A stretch of 64,000 nt of DNA from Ophioderma brevispina (lineage: Eukaryota; Echinodermata; Ophiuroidea; Amphilepidida; Ophiodermatidae): assembly GCA_023653785.1 (NCBI GenBank), contig JAMKCH010002960.1, forward strand, positions 1 to 64,000. The letters run 5' to 3'. The notes below the pieces were generated by a model. The model searched no databases and was not told where the DNA came from. It saw nothing but the letters and a program-made list of their open reading frames with translations. A program made the translations under genes and the position numbers. This document shows, piece by piece, positions 11,789 through 24,835 of this stretch; positions within the stretch are counted from its first letter, which is position 1, and every line of letters begins with the position of its first letter.

Positions 11789-12664
11789 GTTAAAAAAACG
11801 CCCTTTAAAATTCTACTGCGAATCAAAGCATTTTTATGACATAAAAACTAACAAAAACCCTACACAATAAGGCCCACAAAAATATAATAAAATAATAATT
11901 GTTACATTTAGACTCTTCGAAGGGACTACATTTGTAACTTTTACCAATTTTATAAAATGGGATTAATACTAAAAATCATAGTAATTAATTATAGGTAATG
12001 ATAATGGTAATTAATAACATTTAAAAGACACTATCAGTGATTTGAAAAACTATTTGAAATTGCAGGAATAGTTCAAAGTGAAGGATAAGTCTGTTAAATT
12101 CTCATATAGTTACCTTTCCAAGCTGTTAGAATTGACATGAAAGAGGAAAAGGAGGGGAAAAGGCATGTGTTCCAAGATATGATTCTCCATTCAATTACGT
12201 GTGTAGTAAGTGTCCGAACGGACAGAAGACTATCTAAAATAATCTCCGATTCTGTCCTTATTTAGGTGCTTTCTGGTCTTATCATTTGCAGGGTAGGTTG
12301 GGATACCTTGTACTTGTACATACATGCAAAAATCTGATTTTTGATGATTTTTTTCATTGATGGATTTAGCAATAATCACTGATCGTGTCTTTTTTAACAG
12401 TAAAACTAATAATAACAATGATGATCAGTGCTTGTCCAACTCTATTCTACACTCTTTTCAGCTAATTACGTCGAGTTCCAGAAAGAAAGAAGAAACCTTG
12501 TTTTTCCTATCCTGACCTGTTTTTTTCATCTATTTGTTCTTTAGTTTGTAATGTCATCTTGTATTTAATCATGTTAATATTAAATACTTAGATTGCCACT
12601 TCATATTTGGTCATATCTTCTTAACGCCTCATTTAATGTTGCAATAATACAATACACAAAAAAG

Positions 12665-15520
12665 CAGTCATGTGCAATCTGATCTATTGTGAATTTAGTA
12701 CACAAGTACCTTATGCATTGATAATTACAACAATACGACTCGAGAACTTGCATACCCATTTCTGATTACATGATTCACGAATGTCGTTTGTACTATATGG
12801 GCTTACAGTTTTGGGAGTTATAGGGTAAAAACGATAAAAATAGTGATAGTCAATTTTTGGTTTGTTACGGTTGGGTCCACAAATTAAAAGATGCTCCAAT
12901 TTGGTAAAACGTGGTGCAATTTTTTCGTTCAGCTTATCACAATGAAATATAGGAATATTTTGAATATCTTGGCAACGCTATTGGATTCTATTGACCTGTG
13001 AGCTATTTTGTTGGCTCCCAATGTAAACTAAGCATAACAGATGTGGCAACTTTCCCCTTTCAATCCTTCTCTAACAAATATGTCCACATATACTTCCGTA
13101 CACTATAACCCTAAGATAGGGCAAACTATAAACTTTTTAGAATCATTTGCGCATGGGAGAAGAGTGTCATAGTATTTCACATGATTGTAGCATTGTAAAA
13201 TTTTGACCCCTGTGTAACATGAAATCAAGCTGGGTCCCATACCGGGTTTTGTCAATTCTTTCCTGAATTTAGATTTATGCCAAGTACTTGTCTATATTAA
13301 ATTCAGAATTTTTCTCCGTAACCGCACATTCTTTCACTACGATTCCCTGCTACATATGCCTACCTGTAAGCGGGTCATCTGGAGCGATTCCGTGTGCGTG
13401 AAGAGTAGCTGAAAGTAAATTAAAAATTCCTGGATTGCAGTAAAAAGATAACTAATATGTCCAGCTTGTCACAATGATTCAAAAATAATGTATATAGTGC
13501 TAGCTACCCTCTACAACCTCTGGCTGATGGCGATTATTAACGCGTCCAATTTGGTCATCAAAAGTCACCATGAATGTTTTGAATGTTTATAGCCAATAAA
13601 AATAGTTGGATGGGGACGTTTGTACGTGTTGTGTGCGTAGCTGGTGTGTACGTGTGTGTGCGGTGTGTGTGTGTGTGGGGTGTGTGTGTGTGTGTGTGCC
13701 ATGTATTGATTCCAAATGGGTGGATGGCGGTATATGAAAAATACCAACAGCACAATGTCTCCCCCTTTTCTTCTGTTCAAAACTTGATTCAACAAAACTA
13801 TCATGTTGCGTATTGACATGATTGTTTAACTTTATCTGATTATCTCTCCAAAATTTAACTGTTCTTTTTAAAAATCTGAAATAGGATTTTATCTCAAGGA
13901 GCATAGGCTTTAACCTCAAAACACCGTGACAGAAATAGGCTTTATCTTCTCGAAAAAAAGTCAATGTCTAAATTCCTTAACTAAAAAATACTCAAGAATG
14001 ACTGTGGCCAAAGGCACAACGAGCCCGGGAACTTGAGTGAGGCTTATCGGCAAAATCTGAAGAGAAGACACGCAACACATCTTTTTTTTGGTAAAAAAAA
14101 ACACACCCTTGTTCTCATGAAGGTAATTTACTTAACACCCTTCATAACACTTTAACAAACTATATCAGCCCTTATATTCATTTTAGTCACAGCCATTGTC
14201 CAGAACAAAATGATAAACTAGAAACTTTCCAAAAGAAACCTTTCCCAAATTGTAAGGTTTAAAAGGTGCAACGAGAGATTTCAAGTCATCCCCTATTTTC
14301 TGTGATATGTATGATTTAATTAGAGATTAGACCCACTCATTAGATCCCGTACCTTTTGTTTCGCTACAAAATACTTAAAATGAAAATAAAAGGTGATATG
14401 TATATGCTTGTATTTCAATAGATATCTATTTTTTATACTAATTTAAAAAATAAAAAATTAGAAAATTTTCACAATTTTTGTCAACCAAGAAGCGTTTCGC
14501 CAACTTAACCTTCACCTGGGGGGTATATTTGTTAAAGCTTTACACCATCAAAATCAAGATTTATATTTTTTAGGAACACTATATTTGAAATCTCGTGTTG
14601 CAACTTTATCGTAACAACACTTTACGACTGAAATTTTAGTAGCATCATTAATTCTTCTGAATATATTTTATTGACAATAATACGCTCCCTTTACATTCCA
14701 CTGGAATCAAAGCTTTTTTATGACATAAAACTAACAAAACCCTAACCATAAGCCAAAAAATAAAATATAATTTGTTACATTTAGAATCTCGAAGGGACTC
14801 ACCATTTGTAACTTTTACCAAGTTTGATTTAAATAATGATTATACTAAAATAATAGGTAATAATTATAGGTATGATCAATAGGTAGTATAACATTAAATA
14901 CACTATCAGTGATTTAGCAACTAATTGAAATATTTGATTGCAGGAATAGCTTCAAAGTGAATGATAAGTCTGTTAGAATTCTCATGTAAGTTACCTTTCC
15001 AGCTGTAGAATTGAAGAAAAGATAAGATGAAAACGGCAGTGTTCCACGATATGATCTTCCATTTTTATCATTACGTGTTTGTAGTAAGTGTCCGACCGGA
15101 CAGTAATGACTCCAAATCGTCCTCTCCGTTCTGTCCTTATTAGGTGGCTTCTGTTCTTATCCTTTGCAGGGTATTTGGGATAACCTTTACTTTTACATAC
15201 ATGCAAAACATCGATTTTTGATGATTTTTTCAATTTGCTGATTTTAGCAAATCACTCTGAATAGTGGTCCTTTACCAGTAACTAATAATAAAATGATTAT
15301 CATGCTTGTCAACTCTATTCTACATTCTTTTCAGCTAATTCGTCCGAGTTCCAGAAACCCTTTGTTTTTCCTATCGCTGCCCTGCCCCCGTTCATCTATT
15401 TGTCTTTAGTTTGTAATGTCATCTTGTATTTAAATCTGTTAAATTAAATACTTAGAATTGCCCTCATATTTTTGGTTCATATCTTTCTTAAGCTCATTTA
15501 CTGTTTGCAATAATGCATTG
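12665..15520. repeat. 2.9-kb tandem duplication, unit 2
   Basis: Second copy of 9745-12664, directly adjacent and in the same orientation. It starts near GCAATCTGATC and ends near TTGCAATAATGCATTGATC. The indel-dominated differences from unit 1 fit raw long-read error or a second, unpolished haplotype better than ordinary substitution-driven decay. Confidence 0.8.
14259..14608. mobile_element. TTAA-type MITE, copy 2
   Basis: Same family and same relative position as the copy at 11312-11662, carried along by the tandem duplication. Its ends read TTAAAAGGTGCAACGAGAG and GCAACTTTA, each with small indels relative to copy 1. Confidence 0.7.
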
Positions 15521-15947
15521 ATCTTTTTACACGTGAATCTTTAGAAGGGCTGTGAATAGGTCTTATTTCTTTTATTTTGGTTTTATCTTTGGTTTTAACC
15601 AGATCTTGTTTAAACGTTTTAAAACTCCTGGTTTTCTCTACCCTTCATTAAATATTGTCACTTTGGCGAGCATTATATGATTGATTTTATGCCTGATTTT
15701 TTTATGTATTATTAAGAGGACCGAGGAAATTTCCCGAATACGCCCACACCCCACAATTTTTGTTAACGTGTTTTTTCTTCATACATTTAGAATGCTTACC
15801 ATGTATTAGCACTAAATGAAAAGCCGACTATTATACATTAACATAATTGCAGAAAAATATCAAACCAACTAAAAAGTACAAACATATTAAACTGATTAAC
15901 GAGATGCTAAAAAAAACTTTCTTTCACGTTAGGTAATTTTACTTTTT

Positions 15948-18900
15948 TTAAAGGTGGGTGACCCTGACCGGTAACGTCCTCCACTTTATCCCACTTTGGG
16001 TATCGAAGAAATTTCAAATTTTTCTAATTACTCTAGTGAATTTTAAGGCCAATTAACGGAAACAATACTATTCTGTTAACAAACCCCAACACCCTAAACA
16101 AATTCCAACACGTGACGGAATAAACCCGCGTGTTAGGGTGCGACTTAATGGTGGAGTACTCCAAGCCGTTTAGAAAGATTTAACTTCCATCCAATATCCA
16201 CGATGATGCCAATTGTGAAGTGATTTGGACAGAGATCCAGGTCAAAGGGAGAAGTCTCCTTATTATAGGTAGGCACATTTTAATCGACTAAGGAGGAAAT
16301 GTTAATGGTGAAGAGTGGATGAACTATCAGCTATTATATTTGGTCTCGGTAATAAACTTAATACCCATCACGTCATGCTCAACTTTGGCGATTTCATCCT
16401 ACGCCCAAATATAACTGGACAACATACAAAGCTTTTCCAATAGTGGTTACAGCAAGGTCGGCAGCAGACAGGTTCTAAACCTTTACTATGACTTTGGCCT
16501 TAGACACTTGTACGTGAACCAACCTCATCCAAGGTGATGCAGAAACATCTTGAATTTAGTATTCACGAATCAAATTGAACCATCCTATTTATAAGACACT
16601 GTTCTTTGGCCGGCGTTGCAGAACCATTTAAACGTTAGATTGAATACCAATCTTCTCCACCAACAAGGAAGAGGAAGAGTTTAAATGAAAAGTATCTTAC
16701 GCGAGAAAAGATATGTTGACGAAATCCAGGCGTTGTCTACCAGCCTTTCCTTGGTCGGATTATGACATTGAAACAGCTGGATTAGTGTAGAAGAAAAGTG
16801 AATTAAAATTCCATGAAACGGTTCTTTCTTCATAGTTGATGAATGACTATATCCCATAAATGACATCTAGCCGCTATAATTTACCTTGGTTTAACCGAGA
16901 TCTCTAAGGAGGTTGTGCCGTAGGAAACAAAGACTTTACAATATAGCTAAAGTCTCTGGTAGGAATCAGCCTGGAAAAATTATATCCATTAGAAATAGGT
17001 TCCGCAATTGCTTGCGTATGCCAGGGAAAATTACTCAGGGCAATAAAGTGGGGAACAGCACTTAAGACAACTCCCAAAGTCTTTTGAGCTAACATTAAGA
17101 CTTCCGGCGTGAAGACATGGGGTTGCTGACCTGGAGTGTGATGGCAAAGTGGTGAGTGATAGTAAAACAAAGGCAGACATCTTGAATCGGCATTTGTGCA
17201 TCGTCTTCACCTATGAGAGTCCAGGTTCGTTACAGCCCTTGTATGAAAGCCTTTACAAACCAAGCTCAGATCTCATCATTGAACAATGATGTGTAGTTTA
17301 AACAGACTAAGCAAACTGAATGCAAATAAGCCCCGGACCAGATGAATTCCACCGATGTTTCTAAAACAGTTTGCAGATCACATAGCTCCATTTTTGACAG
17401 ACATTTTCCAGACATCAGTCAATACAGGGAAAATCCCATCCTGTGGAAAGTGGCTAACATAACACCAGTTTTTAAAAAGTTGATAGATCAGATGCTGCAA
17501 ATTACAGACCAGTTTTTCTTGAGCAGTGGTAGCAAGCAAGATACTAGAGCATATAGTTGCCAGTCATATCATGAATGTATGCGTTGAAAAGTCCATCTTG
17601 AGCGCAAACCACACATGGCTTTAGGCAGAAAGTTCTACTGAACTAAGCTAATCCTCACAGTCCAACGACATGCTATGGAACTTGACAAGGTAACTTGGTT
17701 GACACGCAGTCTTGGACTTTACTAAAGCCTTCGACCGTGTACCACACAGAAGACTGAAAATTCCTAAACTTAAGTAACTATGGCATGACGGGACAGATAA
17801 CAGATTGGGTACAGGATTTCCTAACATAACTCACGCAGAAGTTATCATTGACGGAAGTGTATCACAATCAGCACCAGTTCTCTCAGGAGTACCTCAAGGT
17901 AACAGTCTTGACCGATAGCTTTTTTCTGTTTTAATGTGTAATGATCTGCAAAACCGACTATCAATCCAAGTTCGGCTGTTCGCAAACGACTGCCTGCTGT
18001 ATGCCCCAGTCAAACGTAAAACGAGCCATCTACTAACCTGCAAGATGATTTAACCCAAACTTGGCAGAGTGGCAAAATACTTGGTTGATGAATTTAATCT
18101 GAAGAAGTGTGTTACCATGACCCTTGGACATGAGGACCCTCCGCGCAATAATTTTACAAGTTTTGTGGTGTCCCACATTGGAGGCAGGTGATTCCCATCC
18201 AGACCTCGGATTGTTGCTTACAACAACCAAACTTGGCATGATCACTTCTTTCGAAACCTGAAGAAAGCCCAGATAGTTCTTGGCTGCTTTCGCCGAAACC
18301 TATGGGATGTCCCGAAAATTCCAATCAACTGCATATTCAACCTAAAGCCATCTTGGAGTGCGAGTTTTGTTTTGGGATTCCTTCAACCAGACCCTGCAAA
18401 CAAAATAGAAAGAGTTCAAAAACAGGCCTGCACGATTCTGGCACCAAAGATTAACAGTAGGGAGAGGGGATCCATGACAATATAATTCTTCAGAACTTGG
18501 AATGGGATTCACTGCCAATTCATCCACGGAATAGGCAGAGACTAACATGATGTAAAAATAACAAACAAACTTGGTCGACATTAATTGCTGACGATCACCG
18601 GGTACTAGCCAACAGAGCTGGGCAGGACACAGACCTAATTACACACAACTTCCGTTATAATACCACCGATATGGATACACTTTCTTCTTCCCACAATGTA
18701 CCAATCGGAATAGTCTTGTACCATCAGTGTCCAACACAGCCCACAGTTTGCAGTATTTTAGAGGCATAATCAGCAGAGATTTTGTAAATGTAAATTTATT
18801 GCAAAGTCCACCCACGGAGACGGCTATTGGTGATGTGTGCCGCTGAGGTTTTCTAACGACGAACCAATCCAGATCCCGTCCAATCCAGATACTAAATTTC

Positions 18901-19061
18901 CTCCACCCTCTTTATGGGCTAATTTTGTACACATTTATTGATAACCGATTTTAAATAAAAATTGTTATCAGCATTGTTTTTGGTTTAATTCTTTGCACGT
19001 GGCTTAGCAAACTCGGTATGAAATAAGCCTATCGGCCCATGATCGGGTCACCCACTTTAAA
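15948..19061. mobile_element. TTAAAGG-ended element enclosing a LINE
   Basis: TTAAAGGTGGGTGACCC at 15948 is answered by the inverted GGGTCACCCACTTTAA at 19045-19060. A second inverted-looking pair lies just inside: GACGGAATAAA near 16115 and TTTATTCCGTGACGG near 19140, the latter slightly outside the right end, so the boundary is not certain. Between them lies a CR1-like LINE, which would make this a host element interrupted by a LINE. Confidence 0.45.
16150..18840 (+). pseudogene. CR1-like LINE (endonuclease + reverse transcriptase), frameshifted
   Basis: Translated in short overlapping frames, this stretch gives the order expected of a non-LTR retrotransposon. Endonuclease pieces come first (WTEIQVKGRSLLIIG near 16215; ILNLVFTNQIEPS near 16550). 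Then come the linker and start of the RT domain (PGPDEFHRCF near 17333; VANITPVFKK near 17450), RT motif A (LDFTKAFDRVPHR near 17712), motif B/C context (LSGVPQG near 17880) and the catalytic box region (RLFANDCLLYAP near 17970, with Asn where the first Asp of the usual ADD triplet is expected). The C-terminal part includes RVQKQA-like and FRGIISRDFVNVNLLQSP (about 18760). The frame changes many times, often by one base, so it is either dead or mis-sequenced. The last codons are followed by AT-rich DNA with an AAATAAAA near 18953. Confidence 0.8.
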
Positions 19062-20512
19062 GGGTTTCCGTATCCTGCCCATCTGACACACATACATTTT
19101 TTTCTGACACACTTATGAAACCTTCGGAAACCTAAACGGAATAAACATGTGCTTTATTCCGTGACGGTTTTCTGAATTCTAAGTGTGTCAGAAGACAGTG
19201 TCAGACGGGGTCCAGGTTACGGAGCTCCCCATAAGCCTCACACCAGTGCCAGTACTCCGGAATAAAATAACAACAACAACCACAAGAGCGTGAGTAGCAC
19301 ACCAATAACACCAACAACAACAACGATTGTCTATTTTTATTTTATAATAAACAATATATATGTACCTTGAAATAGCACGAGAACCCTGCATGTTGCGGAT
19401 AACGAGCGGATCCTGTTTGTAGCCGAGGTTGGTATGATGATGTAAGAACACTTCGCAAAAGTTCCGGCGAAAGCGATTCCATTTTGCATGGTGATCTTTC
19501 CCCCAAACTGGGCAAACAACACAGGTTAAAGACTTGAAATAATAACCAAGTCCGTCTTTGACCTGCAATTAGATCTAGTAGTATTGAATCTATACCGTAC
19601 ATTTATCACTGTAAGTAATAGGCTCTATGTCTACCACCTTTTCGTTGGTGACGGGCTCGTCATAACGCAAAATAATCTAATGACGATCAATAAGGCTTCC
19701 GTTGTCGAATAAAAATTCTAGTTCAGATACTTCTCAATCACTGCATTTTTTTGGTCAAAAGATCTTTCGTATCCTCAAACGACAATGTCCCGCTTCCAAT
19801 GCCATAGAACCACACTGCTTTTTACAATGCAATAATATACTTTACTACCAAGGTCCGACTGGCTTCCATGCATGAACTACTTTCTTCTTCGGTAATCGGC
19901 CTATATAGTATTTGTAGTAAACACAAGTTTGTGTCCCCGGATCTCTTCTGATTGTATGAATAAATCCTATGGCCTGTGACGACTACCCTATGTTAATGAT
20001 AATAAGCTTTAACTCAACAAGTTGGTGATTTCAAGTAGATTCTGACATATTTACAATAATTTAGCACGTATTGCACTGGCCCCAGACTTAATTTGCAGCA
20101 ATTCATTCTATGCTCTGTCGAATTAATTGTTTGCATCATACACCGACCTTGCATGGCGTAACCACGGGGGGGGGGGGGGGGGGGTGGGGGGGGTGGGGGG
20201 GGGGGGGGGCAGGGGCGAGAGCCGCCAACCAACCCTTGCCCCCCCCTTCCGCCCCCCCCCCAAATGACTGACGCTTTTGTACATTGTGTCTATGGGAAGG
20301 ACCCCAATTTGCCCCCTCAAAAAGTTCTTGGCACCCCTTCAGGCCCCCCCATTTTTAAGGTCTGTTACGCCACTGGCGACTACTTTGCACCTATGACTGT
20401 TATGCTGGGTTGACTCAAGATACTTGGTTTACAGGCCCATACGCCTAGAGGTGTGTGTTGTTGTGTGTGTGTTTGTGGTGTGGAGGGAGGTGGAGGGTCA
20501 AGAATCGAGTGG
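19062..20512. other. Intergenic with long G/C homopolymers
   Basis: Apart from the candidate exon there is little to annotate. At 20165-20208 there is a G-tract interrupted by T, followed by C-runs at 20239-20262. The Pro-rich open frames there derive from the homopolymers. A GT-rich stretch lies at 20453-20480. Confidence 0.5.
19366..19562 (-). CDS. Candidate exon, unknown gene
   Basis: On the minus strand a TCTAATTGCAG acceptor is followed by 197 bases and a CAAG|GTACAT donor. Two frames are open throughout. One contains an internal ATG giving MESLSPELLRSVLTSSYQPR and onward, which would fit a first coding exon. The other reads YYFKSLTCVVCPVWGKDHHA. I recognise neither. The splice signals are reasonable, but no partner exon was found. 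It may be chance. Confidence 0.25.
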
Positions 20513-21165
20513 GTAACACACATCTGTGGACGTCACCATATTGTTTTTTCGCTCCATTATTTTGCAAGATGATGGTAAGTTAACAATCCACGCTCGTCCT
20601 CAGAAAGCGCTGCTCGCCGAGTTTTTGTTGTACGAATGGCGTGTTATTGGATACATTCGCTTCCATTCGCGCAAAACACTGCAGGAAAAAACAATACAAA
20701 GCAGTAGTACACTAGGGCAAACTTTAGAAATATATTCCGTTTGTAAAAATCACATGAAAATCCGATATCATATCCATACAACGAGTTAATTTTTGGTTCG
20801 TTCCTTTTTAGTTTGGGTGTGTTGTTTTATTTTTTTCCTATTTAACCTTACTTGCCCACGGGGGGGGGGGGGGGTGGTTTCCAGATACTTTGATTTTTTT
20901 GCGATTTCTCTGTTACGCAATCAATTTTTTTCAAGAGTTTTTTGCTAATTGGTCTACGATTTATGAAATACGCTTCCTTTCACCTGATACTAAAAAAAAT
21001 TCAATCCGCCCACGGCTTCATTAGAAATAATTAGGTTGGGTTCCCTGGAACCCCCCCCCCCCCTTGGGCCTAAACGGAGTTGAAAAACAAGATATTTTAC
21101 TAATTAAAATTAATATTAAAATCTGGGATTTATTTGCTTAGATCTATACCTTAGGAGCACTTAAT
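20513..21165 (-). mobile_element. Inverted partial copy of the TTAA element right end
   Basis: Reverse-complement similarity to about 29215-29854. It begins AACACACATCTGTGGACGTC, which corresponds to the terminus at 29855, and continues through the 'GAATGGCGTG', 'TTGGTTCGTTCC', C/G-run and AATAAATCCCA landmarks. Here the terminal tetranucleotide is GTAA, not TTAA. The 87-codon frame 20526-20789 is a by-product. Confidence 0.65.
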
Positions 21166-22501
21166 TAAGTAATGGATATTACACGAGTTACTCTCCTTTC
21201 GCGTGGGCTGAGAAAGAGGCTGGGGGCGTACCCCGAGCCATTCTCATCCACGGAATGGAGAGTACATAGTGAATATCCGACTTAACACACATCGGGGACG
21301 TCATCCCCTATTGCTTGTCGCTTTCGCCGATTTTTACGAATGGCGTGTTTTTGAAATTAGTTGGCTCATAATCACAAGATAATCAATTACCGATGGAAGC
21401 CGGAGATAATGTATTCCAAGGTTTGTAGGAATGGTGTGATTAAAAGTCTTTTAAAACGCAATACTGGACAAAACATTCTTTGATTTGTATAAATGATGAA
21501 GATTAGGTTCAATCTTGATCGCATTTGCAGTCCCCCGCATCACCCGCATCAGCATTTCGTATGCAGATTTCATTGGTATAGGTGTGTAGTTGATGTGTTG
21601 TCACAGTTTGGCTACAGAGTGGATATATTGTACATTTATATTGATTACTCGTATTGACTTCATCTACCTACCGGACCCTGTTGATAATATAAGAGTAGAT
21701 ACTACTGCTATGATGGGAATTACCGGCTAAATGGTGTCAACGAGATCAGAATGTGTACTCACCTATTTACCCACCACGTATCTGGTCCAAGCATACCCTG
21801 TGTGTGTATGTGTGAATTGCATACAAAGTGGATATGAACCCGTTTCTTGGAATTACAAGCTAAATGCAACTTGCAATTGAGGATGCCCTTTGGATACTTT
21901 TTTATTGTATTATGATCACGATTTCGTTCTAATGAAAGTAGACCCTGAATTGGATATGAATCCCAATCCGAATCTGAGGGAGTTATGGGTTTACCGAAGG
22001 TGAGGATCTGGTAAATAAGGCTGTATCCATAACCCCGATATCCAGTAAATGGCGATGGCAGAATCATAATTCGGAAATATACTGATCGACTATGGCGCTA
22101 TATGAGGGCCAAATTTTCATCGGTAATTTGATTTTCTCTCTGGGGATATGCCAAGGCTTAATAGCAACTTGGTATCAAGAGTAGTGTGAAGGTGCGTGAT
22201 CTCGTTTTTTTCCTATTAGCCAAAATAATGGTCGGCTGAACTCTCGCACACAGGTTTTCACATCGGACATTTTAAAACCGCATTCGGTTTGTTTAAGGGA
22301 AAGTTCTTGTTCAATTTAATTTAATCGTGGCCGACGAAAATGTCGCGGGAAAGAGTTTTTTCATACGTACCCCTTAAAATTTTACAGTAGACAATTTTTT
22401 TTATTTTGACATACACTCACGAACACTCAACCCTAAAACCAAAATTAAAAAAAAAATGTACATGTACAACATGACAACTGTGTAGCGCAGAGCCTTATGA
22501 C

Positions 22502-22845
22502 TTACAGGTGCAACGAGAGTTTTGAGGCCCCAAATAGTGTGGTCATAATAGTAATTTCTTCATATAGATTAGATATCTTGCCTGGTATTTCACTACAAGA
22601 AATGCTTAAAAGAGAAAAAAGAGGATTTTTGATTTGCTTATATTCAATGTAAAACATAGCATGAATTTAGTGTATGTGCTCCTAAACCTATACGAAATTA
22701 AGAAATTTCACAATTTTTGTCACAAAGAAACATTTCTCAGCTTATTCTTTTATATGGGGATTTTTTTATTGAATGCCTTATATCAGGGCAAAAATCATAC
22801 TGTCGATTTTTTAGGACCTCTTGTGAATCTCTCGTTCACCTTTAA
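22502..22845. mobile_element. TTAA-type MITE, copy 3
   Basis: Ends ACAGGTGCAACGAGAG and TCTCGTTCACCTTTAA, with base losses relative to the copy at 27720-28065. It lies inside the larger TTAA element and is nested at the same place as in the other copy. Confidence 0.65.
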
Positions 22846-23827
22846 TTGGCTCTATAAAAAGCATGCTTTGATTTTTCTGTTCTTCCGTACCGACAAGAAA
22901 AATCAAACAACTAAATTATCATCTTATTACTAAAACGGTGTATTCACTCATTGTGATCGAATTATGTTGAGATGCATTTCAAATATGCAAAAACTCGGGT
23001 TCGAAAAATGGGTCCGGCTTCCTAGAAATGTCCTCTTGTCTTTTAAAAATAAACAATGAAATTTTTACGTCGCATAATTTCATATGAACCAAACTGAAAT
23101 TCATGCATATACTTTACACAACTTTACGTATCAAAATCGGAATTATGATTGAAGCTTAAACCAAATAAACAGGGAAACACAAATTAAACACATAAAAATA
23201 ACGAACAAAGATACAAAGAGCCATTAAGTTTCGGTTAGATTTTTGAAACATTAAAAAACAATACGGAACAAATTTCTAGGCCTAAGTACACGATTAACAA
23301 AAGTTGAAGGACTAAATGAAATAAACGTATATCAACCATGCATGAAATATAGGATCAAATAAGATCAAATAAGTCAAATTTCAAAAAATACTCTCAAACA
23401 CCAGAATTTTAATAGTTGAAAAATGTATTGAACTACTCCAAGTCACAAAATAAAAAAAGTACGATATTCTTGTGAAATTCCATAACTTAACACTTAGTGC
23501 CAAAGCTAAAAAAACTTCCGTTAGTGCCCAGGGGGGGGGTTCCTAGGGACCCAACCGATAACCCTTTCCCATGGAGTTTGATCAACACTAACACAAGTTT
23601 GGGGTGTCACGTCAAACCACATACCCACAATAAAATTGAATCCGAACTTTGACCTCTGACCTATAGGCCAATTGAAATTGTACTCTCCGAATAATAGGTG
23701 GTTCTCACATTTCCATCCTCGCAACTCCAACAACTATAGGTTTTTGAACCACAAATATCTTATTCTACTCTAGAATAACTCAATTTAATAATCATTGAAA
23801 AAATAATAGCCAACTTTATACATCCTG

Positions 23828-23828
<1 letters not shown>

Positions 23829-23860
<32 letters not shown>
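23829..23860. repeat. Poly-T tract (32 nt)
   Basis: Uninterrupted T-run, not present at full length in the matching position of the second copy (about 29080-29100). Confidence 0.9.
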
Positions 23861-24339
23861 CTCAGAAACTACAAAATCCCTTATTTTTCCCAAGACTTCA
23901 CAGTTAAGAGCACGTCATGACCAAATTACATTGATTGCTATCAGCATATAACCGGTTTCTTTAGTTAAGTATTATTAATTATTAATTAATTGCCTCCTAA
24001 GGAATATATCTAAGCAAATAAATCCCAAGATGTTAATTACTACTTTAAATTTTTAAGTCGTAAAAATATCTTGTTTTTTTCACTTCCCGTTAGTGCCCCA
24101 TGGGGGGGGGTTCCGGGACCCAACCTACTTATTCTAATGAACCGTGGGCGGATTGAAATATTTTTTAGTATCAGGAGAATCGTATTCATAAATCAGACAA
24201 TTACAAAACTCTTGAAAAATTGATTGCGTAACAGAAATGCGCAAAAAAAAAAAAATCAATGTACTATGGAACCCCCCCCCCCCGCCCCCTTTGGCACTTA
24301 AGTGTTAAACTAAAAAATAAACAACACCCTAGACAAAGA

Positions 24340-24830
24340 GGTGCTCAAAAACTACCGCCCGAGTGTCAATATTAGTTGTGTGTCGAAGTTCATGGAGAAT
24401 AATGCCCAGATACAGGACCATCTTGACTCACTGACAAGACTTAGTTTCATCCAGCTAATTATTAAAGAACGACACAGCACGCAGGCTGAACCAGCCGTCT
24501 GTGTGTTATGACCATATCCTCATGCAATTCGCAACGGCAAGGCAGTCCGCTATTGGTGTGGCTAGACCTCTGCAGATTTTGATACAGTTGATGATGCCAT
24601 TCCTGGGATAGGCGTTGTGATACTTTCATACCGCTCATTCCGAGAGTGCATCGGAGACGCTTTTTCCAAATACACATTATCTTCGCTTTTGGTCTTCCTC
24701 AGGGTTCGGTTGCATGCTGTTGGGCTTTTCTTTTCATTTGTTACATTTCGCCTCAATATCCGGAGCGCAATTTACTTATCAAATTACTCAGATGGTGCTT
24801 ACAGCTTTATTTAACATTTGCACCCCAGAT
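24340..24830 (+). pseudogene. LINE reverse transcriptase fragment (N-terminal part)
   Basis: Short frames give NISCVSKFMENN-type sequence near 24370, ILHAIRNGKA near 24515, ADFDTVDDAI (RT motif A context) near 24575 and FGLPQGSV (motif B) near 24690, in the order of a non-LTR RT. The frame shifts repeatedly. The matching C-terminal RT piece appears at about 26170-26550 and the 3' end at about 29870-30330, so one LINE may have been split by the elements between them. Confidence 0.65.
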
Positions 24831-24835
24831 TAAGC

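Larger units (their letters stand above)
9745..12664. repeat. 2.9-kb tandem duplication, unit 1
   Basis: Colinear with 12665-15520 throughout. Landmarks in the same order are CATTCTTTCACTACGATTCC, the GT microsatellite, the AAAGGTGCAACGAGAGATTTC MITE, GTGTCCGAACGGACAG and TTAGTTTGTAATGTCATCTTG. The differences are mostly one- or two-base insertions and deletions, frequently at short homopolymers. Unit 1 alone has a ~45-base poly-T insertion at 11739-11788. It has no coding frame that survives in both units. Confidence 0.8.
21178..24335 (+). repeat. Noisy copy of TTAA element with its left flank
   Basis: Colinear with 26445-29545, including about 100 bases upstream of the element (GAGAAAG, GGCTGGGG and CGTA blocks, then GAATGGAGAG). 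The element terminus TTAACACACATC lies at 21282. Because the flank is shared, this is duplication of a locus, not a second independent insertion. The two copies differ mainly by single-base indels. This copy ends at 24335, about 300 bases short of the right terminus. Confidence 0.75.

Noticed and set aside
13558..13964. His/Thr-repeat frames (THTHTHTP)
   Set aside because: Readings of the GT microsatellite.
22634..22933. 99-codon Phe/Leu-rich frame inside the TTAA element as a possible transposase
   Set aside because: It lies across a MITE end, is broken in the second copy, and has no DDE-type spacing or other transposase motif.
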